NCBI RefSeq assembly: GCF_900114355.1
Contig: NZ_FOSS01000006.1
Span: forward strand, 62,001 to 126,000
Reading direction: 5' to 3'
Length of the DNA: 64,000 bases
Source of the DNA: Lysobacter sp. cf310
GTDB taxonomy: Bacteria > Pseudomonadota > Gammaproteobacteria > Xanthomonadales > Xanthomonadaceae
Shown: positions 26,546 to 37,950 of the stretch, piece by piece
Layout: every line of letters starts with the position of its first letter
Numbering within the stretch: the stretch's first letter is position 1
Made by a program: the position numbers and the translations under genes
Notes under the pieces: generated by a model
What the model saw: only the letters and a program-made list of their open reading frames with translations
Database searches by the model: none
What the model was told of the DNA's origin: nothing

Positions 26546-27277
26546 ATGGGTAGAGGTCCGTCGATCGAAGCGCGCAAGAACGCCGAGGACGCGCGGCGCG
26601 GCAAGATCTTCACCAAGATCATCCGCGAGATCAGCGTGGCCGCGCGCCGCGGCGGCGGCGATCCCGGCGGCAATCCCAGCCTGCGCACCGCGATCGACAA
26701 GGGCCTGTCGGCCAACATGTCCAAGGACGTGATCGAACGCGCGGTGAAGAAGGCGACCGGCGCCCTGGAAGGGGTGGAGTACGAGGAAGTGCGCTACGAG
26801 GGCTACGCCCCGGGCGGCGTGGCGGTGATCGTCGACTGCCTGACCGACAACAAGGTCCGCACCGTCGCCGACGTGCGCCATGCCTTCGGCAAGTTCGGCG
26901 GCAACCTGGGCACCGACGGTTCGGTCGCGTTCCTGTTCCAGAAGCGCGGCGTGCTGTGGTTCCCGGCCGGTTCGGACGAGGACCAGATCACCGAAGCGGC
27001 GATCGAGGCCGGTGCCGACGATGTCGTGGTCTATCCGGACGACGGCTCGATCGACGTGCTGACCGCGCCGGACGCGTTCGCGGCGGTGAAGGCGGCGATG
27101 GAGGCGGTCGGGCTGGCGCCGGCGCAGTCCGAGGTCACCTACCGCGCCGAGAACGACATCGCCGTCAGCGGCGAGACCGCGCAGCAGGTGGTCAAGATGC
27201 TGGCCTGGCTCGAGGACCTGGACGACGTCCAGAACGTCTACTCCAACGCCGAACTCGGCGCCGACGCCTACGCGTAG
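26546..27277 (+). CDS. yebC: YebC/PmpR-family protein
   Basis: 243 residues. Starts with the family's basic N-terminus ([19 protein letters not shown]), then [12 protein letters not shown] and [19 protein letters not shown]. YebC proteins have been described as DNA-binding regulators and, more recently, as translation factors that relieve stalling on proline runs. It is followed after nine bases by ruvC, its usual partner. Confidence 0.93.
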   Translation: MGRGPSIEARKNAEDARRGKIFTKIIREISVAARRGGGDPGGNPSLRTAIDKGLSANMSKDVIERAVKKATGALEGVEYEEVRYEGYAPGGVAVIVDCLTDNKVRTVADVRHAFGKFGGNLGTDGSVAFLFQKRGVLWFPAGSDEDQITEAAIEAGADDVVVYPDDGSIDVLTAPDAFAAVKAAMEAVGLAPAQSEVTYRAENDIAVSGETAQQVVKMLAWLEDLDDVQNVYSNAELGADAYA

Positions 27278-27286
27278 ACTGCCTGC

Positions 27287-27814
27287 GTGATCCGCATCCT
27301 CGGCATCGACCCCGGTTCGCAGCGTACCGGCCTGGGCGTCATCGACGTCGCGGCCGACGGCCGCTGCAGCTATGTGCACGCGCAGGCGCTGAAGCTGCTC
27401 GACGCCGAGGACTTCCCGTCGCGGCTGGGCCTGCTGTGCGAGGGCCTGGAGGCGGCGCTGGACGAATGGCAGCCGCAACAGGTCGCGATCGAAACGGTGT
27501 TCATGGACAAATCGGCGATGTCGGCGTTGAAGCTGGGCCACGCCCGCGGCGCCGCCCTGGCGACGGTGGTGCGCCGGCGCATCCCGATCAGCGAGTACGC
27601 GCCGCGCGTGATCAAGCAGTCGCTGGTCGGCCGCGGCGCGGCCGACAAGGAGCAGGTCCAGCACATGGTGCGTCTGCTGCTGAACCTGCCGCAAATGAAG
27701 CTGCAGGCCGACGCCGGCGACGCCCTTGCGGTGGCCCTGACGCATGCGCATATGAGTGCTACCGCCGCCCGCACCGGCCTGACCGCGGTGCAACTGCGCA
27801 GGCGCGGCACGTGA
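27287..27814 (+). CDS. ruvC: Crossover junction endodeoxyribonuclease RuvC
   Basis: Resolves Holliday junctions with RuvAB. 175 residues with the RNase-H-like start [20 protein letters not shown] (first catalytic Asp8), ETVFMDKSA, and [14 protein letters not shown] with the last acidic residues. GTG start nine bases after yebC. Confidence 0.96.
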   Translation: MIRILGIDPGSQRTGLGVIDVAADGRCSYVHAQALKLLDAEDFPSRLGLLCEGLEAALDEWQPQQVAIETVFMDKSAMSALKLGHARGAALATVVRRRIPISEYAPRVIKQSLVGRGAADKEQVQHMVRLLLNLPQMKLQADAGDALAVALTHAHMSATAARTGLTAVQLRRRGT

Positions 27815-27848
27815 GCGCGCCGTACCGTCATCCCTGGGGAGTGTGTCC

Positions 27849-28439
27849 GTGATCGGTCGTCTCAAAGGCATCCTGGTGCACAAGGCGCCCCCTTGGATCG
27901 TCGTGGACGTTAACGGCGTCGGCTACGAGCTGGAAGCGCCGATGAGCACCTTCTACGACCTGCCCGAGCTGGGCCGCGAGGTCGCCTTGTTCACCCATTA
28001 CGCGCAGAAGGAAGACAGCGTTTCGCTGTACGGCTTCCTGCGCGAGACCGAGCGCCGTCTGTTCCGCGACGTGCAGAAGGTCAGCGGCATCGGCGCCAAG
28101 ATCGCGCTGGCCGTGCTGTCGGGCGTGCCGGTGGAGGAGTTCGCGCGCCTGGTCCAGGCCGGCGACGTGACCGCGCTGACCCGCATCCCCGGCATCGGCA
28201 AGAAGACCGCCGAGCGCATGGTGGTCGAGCTGCGCGACCGCGCCGCCGATTTCGTCGGCTCCGGTACCGTCCTGGGCGGCAACGGCGTGCCCGCCGACCC
28301 GCAGAGCGAGGCCACCGTGGCCCTGCAGCAACTGGGCTACAAGCCCGCCGAGGCCGCGCGCATGGCGCGCGATGCCACCGCCGCCGGCGACGACGCCGCC
28401 GCCATCATCCGCAAAGCGCTAAAGTCCGCGCTTCGCTGA
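27849..28439 (+). CDS. ruvA: Holliday junction branch-migration subunit RuvA
   Basis: 196 residues. [12 protein letters not shown] is the family start; two helix-hairpin-helix motifs are seen ([15 protein letters not shown] and [16 protein letters not shown]), and the C-terminal domain III binds RuvB. GTG at 27849 is chosen over GTG at 27843 because of the MIGRL start and a GGGGAG site seven bases upstream. Confidence 0.96.
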   Translation: MIGRLKGILVHKAPPWIVVDVNGVGYELEAPMSTFYDLPELGREVALFTHYAQKEDSVSLYGFLRETERRLFRDVQKVSGIGAKIALAVLSGVPVEEFARLVQAGDVTALTRIPGIGKKTAERMVVELRDRAADFVGSGTVLGGNGVPADPQSEATVALQQLGYKPAEAARMARDATAAGDDAAAIIRKALKSALR

Positions 28440-28475
28440 GCCCACGGCGGACACCCCGCCCGGAGCACACGCACC

Positions 28476-30419
28476 ATGGCTTCCACCGTTCCTTCCGCCA
28501 ATGCGCAGCCGCGCAAGAAGTCCCATGACGCCCAGGGCCACGGTCACGGCCACGGCAACAAGGGCCTGCCCGGACTGGTCGTGGGCGCGATCGGCGTGGT
28601 CTTCGGCGACATCGGCACCAGCCCGCTGTACACCCTGAAAGAGGCGTTCTCGCCGCACTTCGGTCTGGTCGGCAATCACGACACCGTGCTGGGCATCCTG
28701 TCGCTGGTGTTCTGGGCGCTGATGATCGTGGTCACCCTGAAGTACGTGACCATCATCATGCGCGCCGACAACGAGGGCGAGGGCGGCATCATGGCGCTGA
28801 TGACCCTGGCCCAGCGCACCCTGGCCAAGGGCGGTCGTTCGGCGTACATCGTGGGCATCCTGGGCATCTTCGGCGCCTCGCTGTTCTTCGGCGACAGCGT
28901 GATCACCCCGGCGATCTCGGTGCTGGGCGCGGTCGAGGGCCTGGAAGTCGCGGCGCCCGGCCTGCACCGTTTCATCGTGCCGATCACCGTGGTGATCCTG
29001 CTGATGGTGTTCCTGGCCCAGCGCTTCGGCACCGAGAAGGTCGGCCGCGTGTTCGGCCCGATCACCGTGCTGTGGTTCCTGGCCCTGGCCGCGATCGGCA
29101 TCCACAACATCATCGACGCGCCGGAAGTGCTGAAGGCGCTGAACCCGATGTGGGGCGCGCGCTTCTTCATCGAGCACGGCACCCATTCGGTGCTGATCCT
29201 GGGCGTGGTGGTGCTGGCGGTGACCGGCGGCGAAGCGCTGTACGCCGACATGGGCCACTTCGGCGCGCGCCCGATCCGTTACGCCTGGTACATCATGGTG
29301 CTGCCCTGCCTGATGCTGAATTACCTGGGCCAGGGCGCGTTCGTGCTCGGCCATCCCGACGCGGTGCGCAATCCCTTCTTCGAGGCGGTGCCGTCGTGGG
29401 CGCTGTACCCGATGATCGTGCTGGCGACGATGGCGGCGGTGATCGCCTCGCAGGCGGTCATCACCGGCGCTTACTCGGTGGCGCGCCAGGCCATGCAGTT
29501 GGGCTACATCCCGCGCATGCAGATCAAGCACACCTCGCACGACACCATCGGCCAGATCTACGTGCCCTACATCAACTGGATCCTGGCGATCACGGTGATC
29601 GCGGTGGTGCTGGCCTTCCGCAGCTCGACCGCGCTGGCCACCGCCTACGGCATCTCGGTGTCGGCGACGATGCTGATCGACACCTTGCTGCTGGCCCTGG
29701 TCGCGCGTGCGCTGTGGCCGCGCTGGCGTACCTGGGTGCTGCCGCTGTGCGTGGTGTTCTTCATCGTCGACGTCGGCTTCGTGGTCGCCAACGGCGCCAA
29801 GTTCTTCGACGGCGCCTGGTTCCCGGTGGTGCTGGGCCTGACCGTGTTCACGGTGATGCGCACCTGGCGTCGCGGCCGCGAACTGCTGCACGACGAGGTG
29901 CGCAAAGAGGGCATCCAGCTCGACAGCTTCCTGCCCGGCCTGATGCTGGCGCCGCCGATCCGGGTACCCGGCACCGCGGTGTTCATGACCGCCGACAAGG
30001 GCGTGGTCCCGCACGCGCTGCTGCACAACCTCAAGCACAACAAGGTGCTGCACGAGCGCAACGTGTTCCTGACCGTGGAAACCCTGAACGTGCCGCATGC
30101 GCCGCGCGAGAAGCGCCTCAAGATCGAGGCCATCGGCGACGATTTCTACCGCGTGCTGATCCGCTTCGGCTTCATGGAAGTGCCCGACGTGCCGCTGGCG
30201 CTGATGCGCTCCTGCGACGCCGGCGGCATCTACTTCGACCCGATGGACACCACCTATTTCGCCAGCCGCGAGACCGTGGTCGCCAGCCGCCATCGCGGCA
30301 TGCCGATCTGGCGCGACCGCCTGTTCGCCTTCATGCACCGCAACGCGGCGCCGGCGACCGGCTTCTTCCGCATCCCGGGCAACCGCCTGGTCGAGCTGGG
30401 CGCGCAGGTCGAGATCTGA
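28476..30419 (+). CDS. kup: Kup-family low-affinity potassium uptake protein
   Basis: 647 residues. A short His-rich N-terminus (HGHGHGNKG) is followed by about 12 membrane helices; [38 protein letters not shown] and [13 protein letters not shown] are diagnostic Kup motifs. The C-terminal cytoplasmic domain runs from about residue 460. Proton-coupled K+ uptake is the known role of the family. It lies between ruvA and ruvB in the same direction with a GGAG site. Confidence 0.95.
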   Translation: MASTVPSANAQPRKKSHDAQGHGHGHGNKGLPGLVVGAIGVVFGDIGTSPLYTLKEAFSPHFGLVGNHDTVLGILSLVFWALMIVVTLKYVTIIMRADNEGEGGIMALMTLAQRTLAKGGRSAYIVGILGIFGASLFFGDSVITPAISVLGAVEGLEVAAPGLHRFIVPITVVILLMVFLAQRFGTEKVGRVFGPITVLWFLALAAIGIHNIIDAPEVLKALNPMWGARFFIEHGTHSVLILGVVVLAVTGGEALYADMGHFGARPIRYAWYIMVLPCLMLNYLGQGAFVLGHPDAVRNPFFEAVPSWALYPMIVLATMAAVIASQAVITGAYSVARQAMQLGYIPRMQIKHTSHDTIGQIYVPYINWILAITVIAVVLAFRSSTALATAYGISVSATMLIDTLLLALVARALWPRWRTWVLPLCVVFFIVDVGFVVANGAKFFDGAWFPVVLGLTVFTVMRTWRRGRELLHDEVRKEGIQLDSFLPGLMLAPPIRVPGTAVFMTADKGVVPHALLHNLKHNKVLHERNVFLTVETLNVPHAPREKRLKIEAIGDDFYRVLIRFGFMEVPDVPLALMRSCDAGGIYFDPMDTTYFASRETVVASRHRGMPIWRDRLFAFMHRNAAPATGFFRIPGNRLVELGAQVEI

Positions 30420-30562
30420 TCCGCGCCGCCGCGCGCCAGCGCAAGCGCCGCCGCGCAACGCAGCGATGCGCGCGGCGACGCGGGAATGAGCGTTCCAGCG
30501 GACGCATTGCCGCATCCGGCGCGGCTGCCTAGCCTCGAGCGCTCCTCTTCCGAGACAGCGCG

Positions 30563-31054
30563 ATGCCGAACGCCGGTGCGATACCCGATCCCGATGCGTC
30601 AGCCCAGCCCAAGACCTACCTGATCCAGGAGCGGTCCGCCGAGACCGTCGCCGGCACCGGCAGCCGCCTGTGGCTGCTCGCCGACGCCAGCGATTGCTGC
30701 GGCGCGCTGGGCGTCAACCGCTTGCGCCTGGGGGCCGGCGCCGCCGGCGCCAAGCCGCATTTCCACGCGCGCTCCAGCGAAGCCTTCTACGTGCTCGAGG
30801 GCGTCCTGCGCATGGTCGTCGACGGCGAACCGGTGAGCGTGGATCGGGGCGGTCTGGTGGTGATCCCGCCCGGCGTCGTGCATTCCTTCGGCGCCGGCCC
30901 CGACGCGGTCGCCGACGTCCTGGTCACCCTGACCCCGGGCGTGGACCGTTTCGACTATTTCCGCCTGCTGCCCAAAATCCTGCGCGGCGAGGCCGACCCG
31001 CGCGCGCTGGCCGAGGCGCCGCAGCGCTACGACGTGCATTTCGTCGACGCCTGA
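30563..31054 (+). CDS. Cupin-domain protein
   Basis: 163 residues with one cupin barrel: [18 protein letters not shown] (motif 1, two His and a Glu as metal ligands) and [10 protein letters not shown] (motif 2, third His). The C-terminal helix [19 protein letters not shown] resembles small cupins of unknown substrate. Situated between kup and ruvB; no functional link to either is evident. Confidence 0.8.
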   Translation: MPNAGAIPDPDASAQPKTYLIQERSAETVAGTGSRLWLLADASDCCGALGVNRLRLGAGAAGAKPHFHARSSEAFYVLEGVLRMVVDGEPVSVDRGGLVVIPPGVVHSFGAGPDAVADVLVTLTPGVDRFDYFRLLPKILRGEADPRALAEAPQRYDVHFVDA

Positions 31055-31110
31055 GCCGCCGCATCGCCGGAACGTGCGCCGCGCCGTGGGCGGGCCGCGC
31101 GCGGCCATGC

Positions 31111-31122
31111 GAACATAGGCGC
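31111..31122 (+). promoter_or_regulatory. Candidate -10 element giving a leaderless ruvB transcript
   Basis: GAACAT followed by AGGCGC and the ruvB ATG, the same six-base spacing and almost the same sequence as before queE. The hexamer is a weaker match to TAnnnT. Confidence 0.35.
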
Positions 31123-32151
31123 ATGACCGAAAACCGCATCATCGCCCCCGGCGCGAGCCGCGAGGACGAGGCCCTGGAGGCCTCGATCCGGCCCAAGCGT
31201 CTGGACGAATACCTGGGCCAGCAACCGGTCCGCGAGCAGCTCAAGATCTACATCGAGGCCGCCAAGGGCCGCGGCGAGGCCCTGGACCACGTCCTGATCT
31301 TCGGCCCGCCCGGCCTGGGCAAGACCACCCTCAGCCACGTGATCGCCAACGAGCTGGGCGTGAACCTGCGCCAGACCTCGGGCCCGGTGATCGAGAAGGC
31401 CGGCGACCTAGCCGCGCTGCTGACCAATCTGCAGCCGCACGACGTGCTGTTCGTCGACGAGATCCACCGCCTCTCGCCCGTGGTCGAGGAGGTGCTGTAT
31501 CCGGCGATGGAGGACTACCAGATCGACATCATGATCGGCGAGGGCCCCGCGGCGCGCTCGATCAAGCTCGACCTGCCGCCCTTCACCCTGATCGGCGCCA
31601 CCACCCGCGCCGGCCTGCTGACCGCGCCGCTGCGCGACCGTTTCGGCATCGTCCAGCGCCTGGAGTTCTACAGCGCCGAGGAGCTGACCAAGATCGTGCG
31701 CCGCTCGGCCCAGATCCTGGGCATCGACTGCGTGCCCGAGGGCGCGGCCGAGATCGCCAAGCGCTCGCGCGGCACCCCGCGCATCGCCAACCGCCTGCTG
31801 CGGCGCGTGCGCGATTTCGCCCAGGTGCGCGCCGGCGGCCGCATCGATATGGAGACCGCCGACGCCGCCATGGCCATGCTCAAGGTCGACCCGCAGGGCT
31901 TCGACGAGCTCGACCGGCGCCTGCTGCTGACCATCATCGAGTCCTTCGACGGCGGCCCGGTGGGCGTGGAATCGCTGGCCGCCGCGCTCAGCGAGGAGCG
32001 CGGCACGCTCGAGGACGTGATCGAGCCCTACCTGATCCAGCAGGGCTATCTGGTCCGCAGCGCGCGCGGCCGCATGGCCACGCCCAAGGCCTACCGGCAC
32101 GTCGGCCTGAAGCCGAAAGCCAATATCGTCGGGCTTTTCGAAGAGGATTGA
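31123..32151 (+). CDS. ruvB: Holliday junction branch-migration helicase RuvB
   Basis: 342 residues, AAA+ motor. Walker [10 protein letters not shown] at 61-69, Walker [27 protein letters not shown] sensor region, and a C-terminal winged helix ([16 protein letters not shown]). It is separated from ruvCA by kup and the cupin gene and appears to have its own promoter. The stop is followed within four bases by the ybgC start. Confidence 0.97.
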   Translation: MTENRIIAPGASREDEALEASIRPKRLDEYLGQQPVREQLKIYIEAAKGRGEALDHVLIFGPPGLGKTTLSHVIANELGVNLRQTSGPVIEKAGDLAALLTNLQPHDVLFVDEIHRLSPVVEEVLYPAMEDYQIDIMIGEGPAARSIKLDLPPFTLIGATTRAGLLTAPLRDRFGIVQRLEFYSAEELTKIVRRSAQILGIDCVPEGAAEIAKRSRGTPRIANRLLRRVRDFAQVRAGGRIDMETADAAMAMLKVDPQGFDELDRRLLLTIIESFDGGPVGVESLAAALSEERGTLEDVIEPYLIQQGYLVRSARGRMATPKAYRHVGLKPKANIVGLFEED

Positions 32152-32155
32152 GCGA

Positions 32156-32590
32156 GTGATTGCACCGGCGTTCAGTTGGCCGACACGCGTCTATTGGGAA
32201 GATACCGACGCCGGTGGCGTGGTCTACCACGCGCAATACCTGGCGTTCCTGGAGCGCGCGCGCAGCGAATGGGTGCGCGCGCAGGGTTACGGCCAGGAGC
32301 GGTTGCGGCTGGAATTCGAGCTGGTGTTCGCGGTGCGCGCGATGCAGGTCGACTTCCTCAAGCCCGCGCGCCTGGACGACGCCCTGTCGGTGTCGGCCGA
32401 GCTGCGCGAGTGCCGCCGCGCCAGCCTGGTGTTCGCGCAGGCCATCCACCGCGGCGACGAGCGTCTGTTCACGGCGACGGTGCGCTTGGCCGCACTGGAC
32501 CCGCGGGACTTCCGCCCGCGCCCGATTCCGGCGGCGCTGTACGAGCCGCTGCAAGCGTTGGTCACCCCGGCGCCGCAAGAACCAACGTAA
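32156..32590 (+). CDS. ybgC: Acyl-CoA thioesterase YbgC (Tol-Pal associated)
   Basis: 144 residues, hot-dog fold. RVYWEDTDAGGVVYHAQYLAFLERAR contains the catalytic Asp of the 4-hydroxybenzoyl-CoA thioesterase group. It is the usual first gene of the tol-pal cluster. GTG start four bases after ruvB. Confidence 0.94.
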   Translation: MIAPAFSWPTRVYWEDTDAGGVVYHAQYLAFLERARSEWVRAQGYGQERLRLEFELVFAVRAMQVDFLKPARLDDALSVSAELRECRRASLVFAQAIHRGDERLFTATVRLAALDPRDFRPRPIPAALYEPLQALVTPAPQEPT

Positions 32591-32627
32591 CCATCAGGCC
32601 CGTGTTGCGGGCTACGGAGAAACAAGC

Positions 32628-33413
32628 ATGACGTCATCGTTGATCGCGCTACTGGCCACGACCGTGGAAGCCCTGCCGGAAGAGGCCGCCAGCGCGGTGA
32701 CGCAGGCCGCGACCGCCGCCACCGCCGCGGGCGGCGACTTCAGTCTGCTGGCGCTGCTGCGCGACGCCAGCCTGCCGGTGCAGTTCATCATGGCCCTGCT
32801 GGTGCTGGCCTCGGTCACCTCCTGGATCATCATCTTCCGCAAGTGGAAGGTGATCCGTCGCGCCAAGCACGAGGCCGACCAGTTCGAGGAACGCTTCTGG
32901 TCCGGCGCCGAACTCAGCAAGCTCTACGCCGGCACCACCGAGCGCGGCCGCGGCGTCGGCGGCCTGGAGGCGATCTTCGAAGCCGGTTTCCGCGAATTCA
33001 ACCGCATCCGCCAGCGTCGCGGCGTGGATGCGCGCGCCCAGCTCGAAGGCGCCCAGCGCGCGATGCGCGCGACCGGCTCGCGCGAGCTCGACGGCCTGGA
33101 GCACAATCTGGAACTGTTGGCCAACATCGGCTCGACCTCGCCCTACATCGGCCTGGTCGGCACCGTGTTCGGCATCATGGTCACCATGCATTCGCTGATC
33201 TCGACCACCAAGCAGGTCGGCATCGCCGACGTCGCTCCGGGCATCTCCGAGGCGCTGCTGGCCACCGCGATGGGCCTGTTCGTGGCGATCCCGGCGGTCT
33301 GGGCCTACAACCGCTTCGCCACCGGCGTGGAACGCCTGTCGGTGCGCTACGACGCGTTCTCCGAGGAGTTTTCCTCGATCCTGCAACGGCAGTCCCACCT
33401 CGACGAAGGCTGA
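32628..33413 (+). CDS. tolQ: Tol-Pal system proton-channel subunit TolQ
   Basis: 261 residues, inner membrane, ExbB/MotA family. Three membrane helices: one near residues 45-68 and two late ones (IGLVGTVFGIMVTMHSL and ISEALLATAMGLFVAIPAVWAYN). GGAG-type site before the ATG. Works with TolR to energise TolA. The N-terminus is alanine-rich and longer than in E. coli. Confidence 0.96.
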   Translation: MTSSLIALLATTVEALPEEAASAVTQAATAATAAGGDFSLLALLRDASLPVQFIMALLVLASVTSWIIIFRKWKVIRRAKHEADQFEERFWSGAELSKLYAGTTERGRGVGGLEAIFEAGFREFNRIRQRRGVDARAQLEGAQRAMRATGSRELDGLEHNLELLANIGSTSPYIGLVGTVFGIMVTMHSLISTTKQVGIADVAPGISEALLATAMGLFVAIPAVWAYNRFATGVERLSVRYDAFSEEFSSILQRQSHLDEG

Positions 33414-33461
33414 TGCGGGCCCTCCGCACGCATCCGCATCCGAGCGCGTATTCGCGCCTGC

Positions 33462-33483
33462 GCCTTCCGCCCCCGCGGAAGGC
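33462..33483 (+). other. Perfect hairpin between tolQ and tolR
   Basis: GCCTTCCGC/GCGGAAGGC with loop CCCC in the unusually long 95-base tolQ-tolR gap. No T-tract follows, so it is more likely an RNA-stability or partial attenuation element than a terminator. Confidence 0.55.
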
Positions 33484-33508
33484 CTCGTAAAGAAAGAGAG
33501 GTAAGGCC

Positions 33509-33954
<446 letters not shown>

Positions 33955-33958
<4 letters not shown>

Positions 33959-34899
33959 GGGAAACCAAAGCCGACACCGCGCAAGCCGTCGGTTTGGCCC
34001 TGGCGCTGCACGGGCTGCTGATCGTGGCGCTGTTGCTGAGCGCATTGCAGTGGGGCGGCGCGCCGGAAGGCGGCGGCTCGCCCATGGCCACCGAACTGAC
34101 CGACGCCTCCGACCTGTCGGCGGCGATGCAGCGCACCCTGCGCAGCAAGGTCGCGCCGGTGCAGGACCCGCTGCCGCAGCCCGAGCCCGAGGACGCGCTG
34201 CCGCAGCCGGAGCCCGAGCCCAGCCCGCAGGACGCGCCCACCCCGCAGCAGCAGGCGCCGCAGGACTTCATCCCGGTGCCCGACGACAGCGTCCAGGAGC
34301 AGGTGGTCGACACCCCGACCCCGAACAAGGCCACCGAGCAGACCGTGCAGGAGGCCAAGCGCCAGCAGGACCAGGTCGACCTGACCGAGCAGGAGCGCCA
34401 GTTGGAGATCCAGCGCCAGCAGCGCCTGACCGCGATGGAGCTGGAGCGCCAGAAGCAGCTCGAGGACATCCGGCGCAAGCGCGCTGCCGCCGCGCGCGAG
34501 GCCAGCCTGGCCGAGCAGCGGCTCGCGCAGCTCGCCGACGCCCAGGCCCGCAACGCCTCCTCGGCCCAGGCCGACGCCAGCCAGCCGACCCCCGGCGCGG
34601 GCGGGCAGGGCGATCCGGGCCTGATGGCGGCTTACCAGGCCGCGCTGCAGGCGGCGATCAAGGCCAAGTGGACCCGGCCGGACAGCGTGCCGCTTGGCGC
34701 GAAATGCAAGCTGGTCATCCGCCAGCTCCAAGGCGGCACCGTCATCGACGTGCAGGTATCGTCGCCGTGTTCCTACGACGAGCAGGCCCGGCGCTCGATC
34801 GAGGCTGCCGTGCTCAAGGCCCAGCCCTTGCCGTACGCGGGCTTCGAAAAGGTGTTCAACCGCCAGCTCAACTTCACTTTCACCGCCCAGGACGAGTAA
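33955..34899 (+). CDS. tolA: Cell-envelope integrity protein TolA
   Basis: 314 residues. One N-terminal membrane helix (about 12-34), a Pro/Gln/Glu-rich stretch, a long charged coiled coil (about residues 115-205, RQQDQVDLTEQERQLEIQR style), and a C-terminal globular domain that binds Pal and TolB (LMAAYQAALQAAIKAKW). Bridges inner and outer membrane. The linker is shorter and more proline-rich than in E. coli TolA. Confidence 0.95.
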
Positions 34900-34932
34900 A
34901 TCCGGCCCGATTGGGTGGTTCAGCCTGAATTC

Positions 34933-34986
34933 GTTCAGCTTTGAGGCGGCGTTCACCTCCAAACTGTTAAGAATCCCAAGCTGAAC
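34933..34986 (+). other. Long hairpin in the tolA-tolB gap
   Basis: Nine-base perfect arms GTTCAGCTT/AAGCTGAAC enclose 36 bases with a smaller GAGG/CCTC stem. The loop holds TGTTAAGAAT, AT-rich for this DNA, which could be an internal promoter for tolB-pal-cpoB. Function inferred only. Confidence 0.45.
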
Positions 34987-35023
34987 AAGTGTCCGCGTCC
35001 GAATGACCCGTAATGGAGTGCCG

Positions 35024-36337
35024 ATGAACCGACCCCTGTCCTGGCTGGCCGCGCTGCTCGCGCTGCTGCTTCCGTTCTCCGCCGCCGCCCAGGGGCTGGA
35101 TGTCGATATCGTCGGCGGCAAGGCCGCGGCGCTGCCGATCGTGGTGGTGCCGATGCCGTATCAGGGCGCCGGCACCGCGCCCGGCACCGATATCGCCAAG
35201 GTGATCCGCGACGACCTCAACCGCTCGGGCCAGTTCCGCGGCCTGCCGGTGGAGCGCATGGCCAGCCAGCCCAGCCGCGGCGCCGACATCAACTATCCGG
35301 AATGGCGCGCGATCAACCAGGACTACATCGTGGTCGGGCGCGTGGTCGACGGCGGCGCGGGCGCGTACCGCATCGAGTACGAACTGTTCGACGTGGCCAA
35401 GCAGCAGCGCCTGGCCGGCTTCGCCTACACCGCGCGCGCCAACGTGGTGCGCGATGCCGCCCATCAGATCGCCGACGCGATCTATCAGAAGATCCTCGGC
35501 GTGCGCGGCGCCTTCTACACGCGCATCGCCTACGTCACCGCCAACGGCACCGGCCGCGGCGCCGACTACGTGCTCAAGATCGCCGACTCCGACGGCTTCA
35601 ATCCGCAGCCGGTGGTGCGCTCGCCCGAGCCGCTGCTGTCGCCGGCCTGGAGCCCGGACGGCAACCGCCTGGCCTACGTCAGCTTCGAAGGCGGCAATTC
35701 CTCGATCTACATCCAGAACATCAGCTCCGGCAGCCGCGAGCTGGTGGCCAAGTTCCGCGGCATCAACGGCGCGCCCTCGTTCTCGCCGGACGGCCGCCGC
35801 CTGGCCCTGACCCTGTCGCGCAGCGGCAACCCCGAGATCTACGTGATGGACCTGGGCAGCAAGGCGCTGACCCAGCTGACCAACCATTTCGGCATCGATA
35901 CCGAGCCGACCTGGAGCGCCGACGGCAGCAAGATCTATTTCACCTCCGATCGCGGCGGCAAGCCGCAGATCTACCAGGTCGCCTCCAGCGGCGGCGGCGC
36001 CACCCGCGTCACGTTCCAGGGCAGCTACAACGCCACCCCCAGCGTGTCTTCCGACGGCAAGAAGATCGCGGTCGCGCAGGGCGCGGGAAATACGTATCGG
36101 ATCGCCATGATGGACAGCAGCCTGGGCGCCGCGCGCTGGAGCACGCTGTCGCCGGGCTCGCTGGACGAGTCCCCGACCTTCGCTCCGAACGGCGCCATGA
36201 TCATTTATGCTGCGCGCGAAGGCCGCCGCGGCGTGCTGTATTCGGTCTCCGCCGACGCTCGCGTGCGCGAGCGCGTGGTGCTGGACGACGGCGACGTGCG
36301 CGAACCGTCGTGGGGTCCCTACCGCACGCCGCAGTGA
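35024..36337 (+). CDS. tolB: Tol-Pal system beta-propeller protein TolB
   Basis: 437 residues, periplasmic. Signal peptide 1-22 ([10 protein letters not shown]). The N-terminal domain is followed by a six-bladed propeller with WSPDG/FSPDG repeats ([42 protein letters not shown]). Binds Pal. ATG at 35024 is chosen over 35003 because GGAG lies six to nine bases upstream and the signal peptide then starts normally. Confidence 0.96.
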   Translation: MNRPLSWLAALLALLLPFSAAAQGLDVDIVGGKAAALPIVVVPMPYQGAGTAPGTDIAKVIRDDLNRSGQFRGLPVERMASQPSRGADINYPEWRAINQDYIVVGRVVDGGAGAYRIEYELFDVAKQQRLAGFAYTARANVVRDAAHQIADAIYQKILGVRGAFYTRIAYVTANGTGRGADYVLKIADSDGFNPQPVVRSPEPLLSPAWSPDGNRLAYVSFEGGNSSIYIQNISSGSRELVAKFRGINGAPSFSPDGRRLALTLSRSGNPEIYVMDLGSKALTQLTNHFGIDTEPTWSADGSKIYFTSDRGGKPQIYQVASSGGGATRVTFQGSYNATPSVSSDGKKIAVAQGAGNTYRIAMMDSSLGAARWSTLSPGSLDESPTFAPNGAMIIYAAREGRRGVLYSVSADARVRERVVLDDGDVREPSWGPYRTPQ

Positions 36338-36419
36338 ATCCGCGCCAGCTCCCAATCGATCCCCCGGCACCTGTTGTCCCGCTAATCCTGCCCCCTGTTA
36401 CACCAGACGAGGAAAACCA

Positions 36420-36962
36420 ATGAACAAGATCGCTCCCGCCACCGTCGGCAAGGTCGTGCTCGCCGCGCTGCTTTGCACGCTCGCCGTCGCCTGCTCGAAG
36501 AAGGTCAAGGAAGTTCCGCCGACCGACAGCGGCACCGGCAACACCGGCACCACCCAGCCGTCCGACGGCGGCGGTCCGGTCGCCTCGGGCGCGTACGGCC
36601 CGAACGATCTGGACACCGACGCCTGCCTGCGTCAGCGCGTGGTCTACTTCGATCTGGACCAGGACAGCCTGAAGCCGGAGTTCCAGGCCATCGTGGGCTG
36701 CCACGCCAAGTACCTGCGCGACCGTCCGTCCTCGCGCATGACCCTGGAAGGCAACGCCGACGAGCGCGGCAGCCGCGAGTACAACCTCGGCCTCGGCGAG
36801 CGCCGCGGCAATGCGGTGTCCTCGGCGATCCAGGCCAACGGCGGTTCGGGCAGCCAGATCACCGTGACCTCCTACGGCGAAGAGCGCCCGGTCTGCACCG
36901 ACTCGAACGAGGACTGCTGGGCCAAGAATCGTCGCGTCGAGATCGTGTACACCGCCAAGTAA
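36420..36962 (+). CDS. pal: Peptidoglycan-associated lipoprotein Pal
   Basis: 180 residues, outer-membrane lipoprotein. Lipobox LAVAC with the lipidated cysteine at 25. The OmpA-like domain includes VYFDLDQDSL and LEGNADERGSREYNLGLGERR for meso-diaminopimelate binding. A GAGG site precedes the ATG. Extra cysteines (DACLRQ, VGCHAK, VCTDSNEDCW) may form disulfides; a feature seen in xanthomonad Pal proteins. Confidence 0.96.
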   Translation: MNKIAPATVGKVVLAALLCTLAVACSKKVKEVPPTDSGTGNTGTTQPSDGGGPVASGAYGPNDLDTDACLRQRVVYFDLDQDSLKPEFQAIVGCHAKYLRDRPSSRMTLEGNADERGSREYNLGLGERRGNAVSSAIQANGGSGSQITVTSYGEERPVCTDSNEDCWAKNRRVEIVYTAK

Positions 36963-36977
36963 TCGGACCCACGATCG

Positions 36978-37820
36978 ATGCGCACGTTCGCACAGACCCT
37001 CGCGGCTTCGATCGTCTGCGGAGCGGCGGCCCTCACGGCCGCCGCCCCCGCTTACGCCCAACGCGCCAGCCTGGCCGACCGCGTCGCGGTGCTGGAGCAG
37101 CGCGCGGCCAACAACCAGGCCAACGTCGACCTGTTGAACCAGGTCACCCAGCTCAAGTCCGAACTGCAGGCCCTGCGCTCGCAGGTCGAGGAATTGCAGC
37201 AGCAGAACCAGCAGCTGCAGCAGTCCAGCAAGAACCAGTACCTGGACCTGGACGGCCGCCTCAACCAGCTCGAAGGCGGGGCGCCGCCGGCCCCGGCCGC
37301 CGCGCCGGCCGCCGCCGCGCCCAAGCCCGCCGCGCCCGCCGCCGTCGCAGCGCCGCCGCCGGCCGCGCATGCCGCCGCCCAGGACCGCCCGCCGGCGGTC
37401 TACGGCGACCCCGGCGCGGTGGCCCAGAGCGCCGACGAGCGCAGCGCCTACGACATCGCCTTCAACGCGCTCAAGGCCGGCCTCTACGCCGACTCGGCGC
37501 GCATGTTCCAGGCCTTCATCGAGACCTACCCGAACGGCACCTACACGCCCAACGCCTTGTACTGGCTGGGCGAGAGCTACTACGTGACCCAGAACTACCA
37601 GCTCGCGCTGGTCCAGTTCCAGTCGCTGTACGAGCGCTACCCGACTCACGACAAGGCCCCGGGTGCGCTGCTCAAGCTGGGCCTGTCCCAGCAGGGCCTG
37701 CGCCAGATCGACGCGGCCGAACGCACCCTGGGCGAAGTGGTCGCGCGCTTCCCCGGCACCGACGCCGCGCGTGCGGCCTCCGACCGCCTCAACGCCCTCC
37801 AGCTCGGCCGTCTGCGCTGA
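36978..37820 (+). CDS. cpoB: Cell-division coordinator CpoB (YbgF)
   Basis: 280 residues, periplasmic. Signal peptide 1-27 (TAAAPAYAQ), an N-terminal trimerising coiled coil (ASLADRVAVLEQRA onward to about residue 92), an Ala/Pro-rich linker, and C-terminal TPR repeats (AYDIAFNALKAGLYADSARMFQAFIE). Couples Tol function to peptidoglycan synthesis during division. Last gene of the tol-pal cluster. Confidence 0.93.
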   Translation: MRTFAQTLAASIVCGAAALTAAAPAYAQRASLADRVAVLEQRAANNQANVDLLNQVTQLKSELQALRSQVEELQQQNQQLQQSSKNQYLDLDGRLNQLEGGAPPAPAAAPAAAAPKPAAPAAVAAPPPAAHAAAQDRPPAVYGDPGAVAQSADERSAYDIAFNALKAGLYADSARMFQAFIETYPNGTYTPNALYWLGESYYVTQNYQLALVQFQSLYERYPTHDKAPGALLKLGLSQQGLRQIDAAERTLGEVVARFPGTDAARAASDRLNALQLGRLR

Positions 37821-37938
37821 CGCGACGGCACAGGCTGCGCCTGCCTGGGCGGGCTGGGCCGGCCTCGACGCCCGATCCGGCAAAGCCCCGGCACCGCAGC
37901 ATTCCAGCGCCGTTCGGGCCCGCGGGGTCCGGCTCCGA

Positions 37939-37950
37939 TAAACTAGGCGC
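37939..37950 (+). promoter_or_regulatory. Candidate -10 element giving a leaderless queE transcript
   Basis: TAAACT, then AGGCGC, then the queE ATG. No ribosome site upstream. The spacing matches yheS, ruvB, recQ and 61013. Confidence 0.45.
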
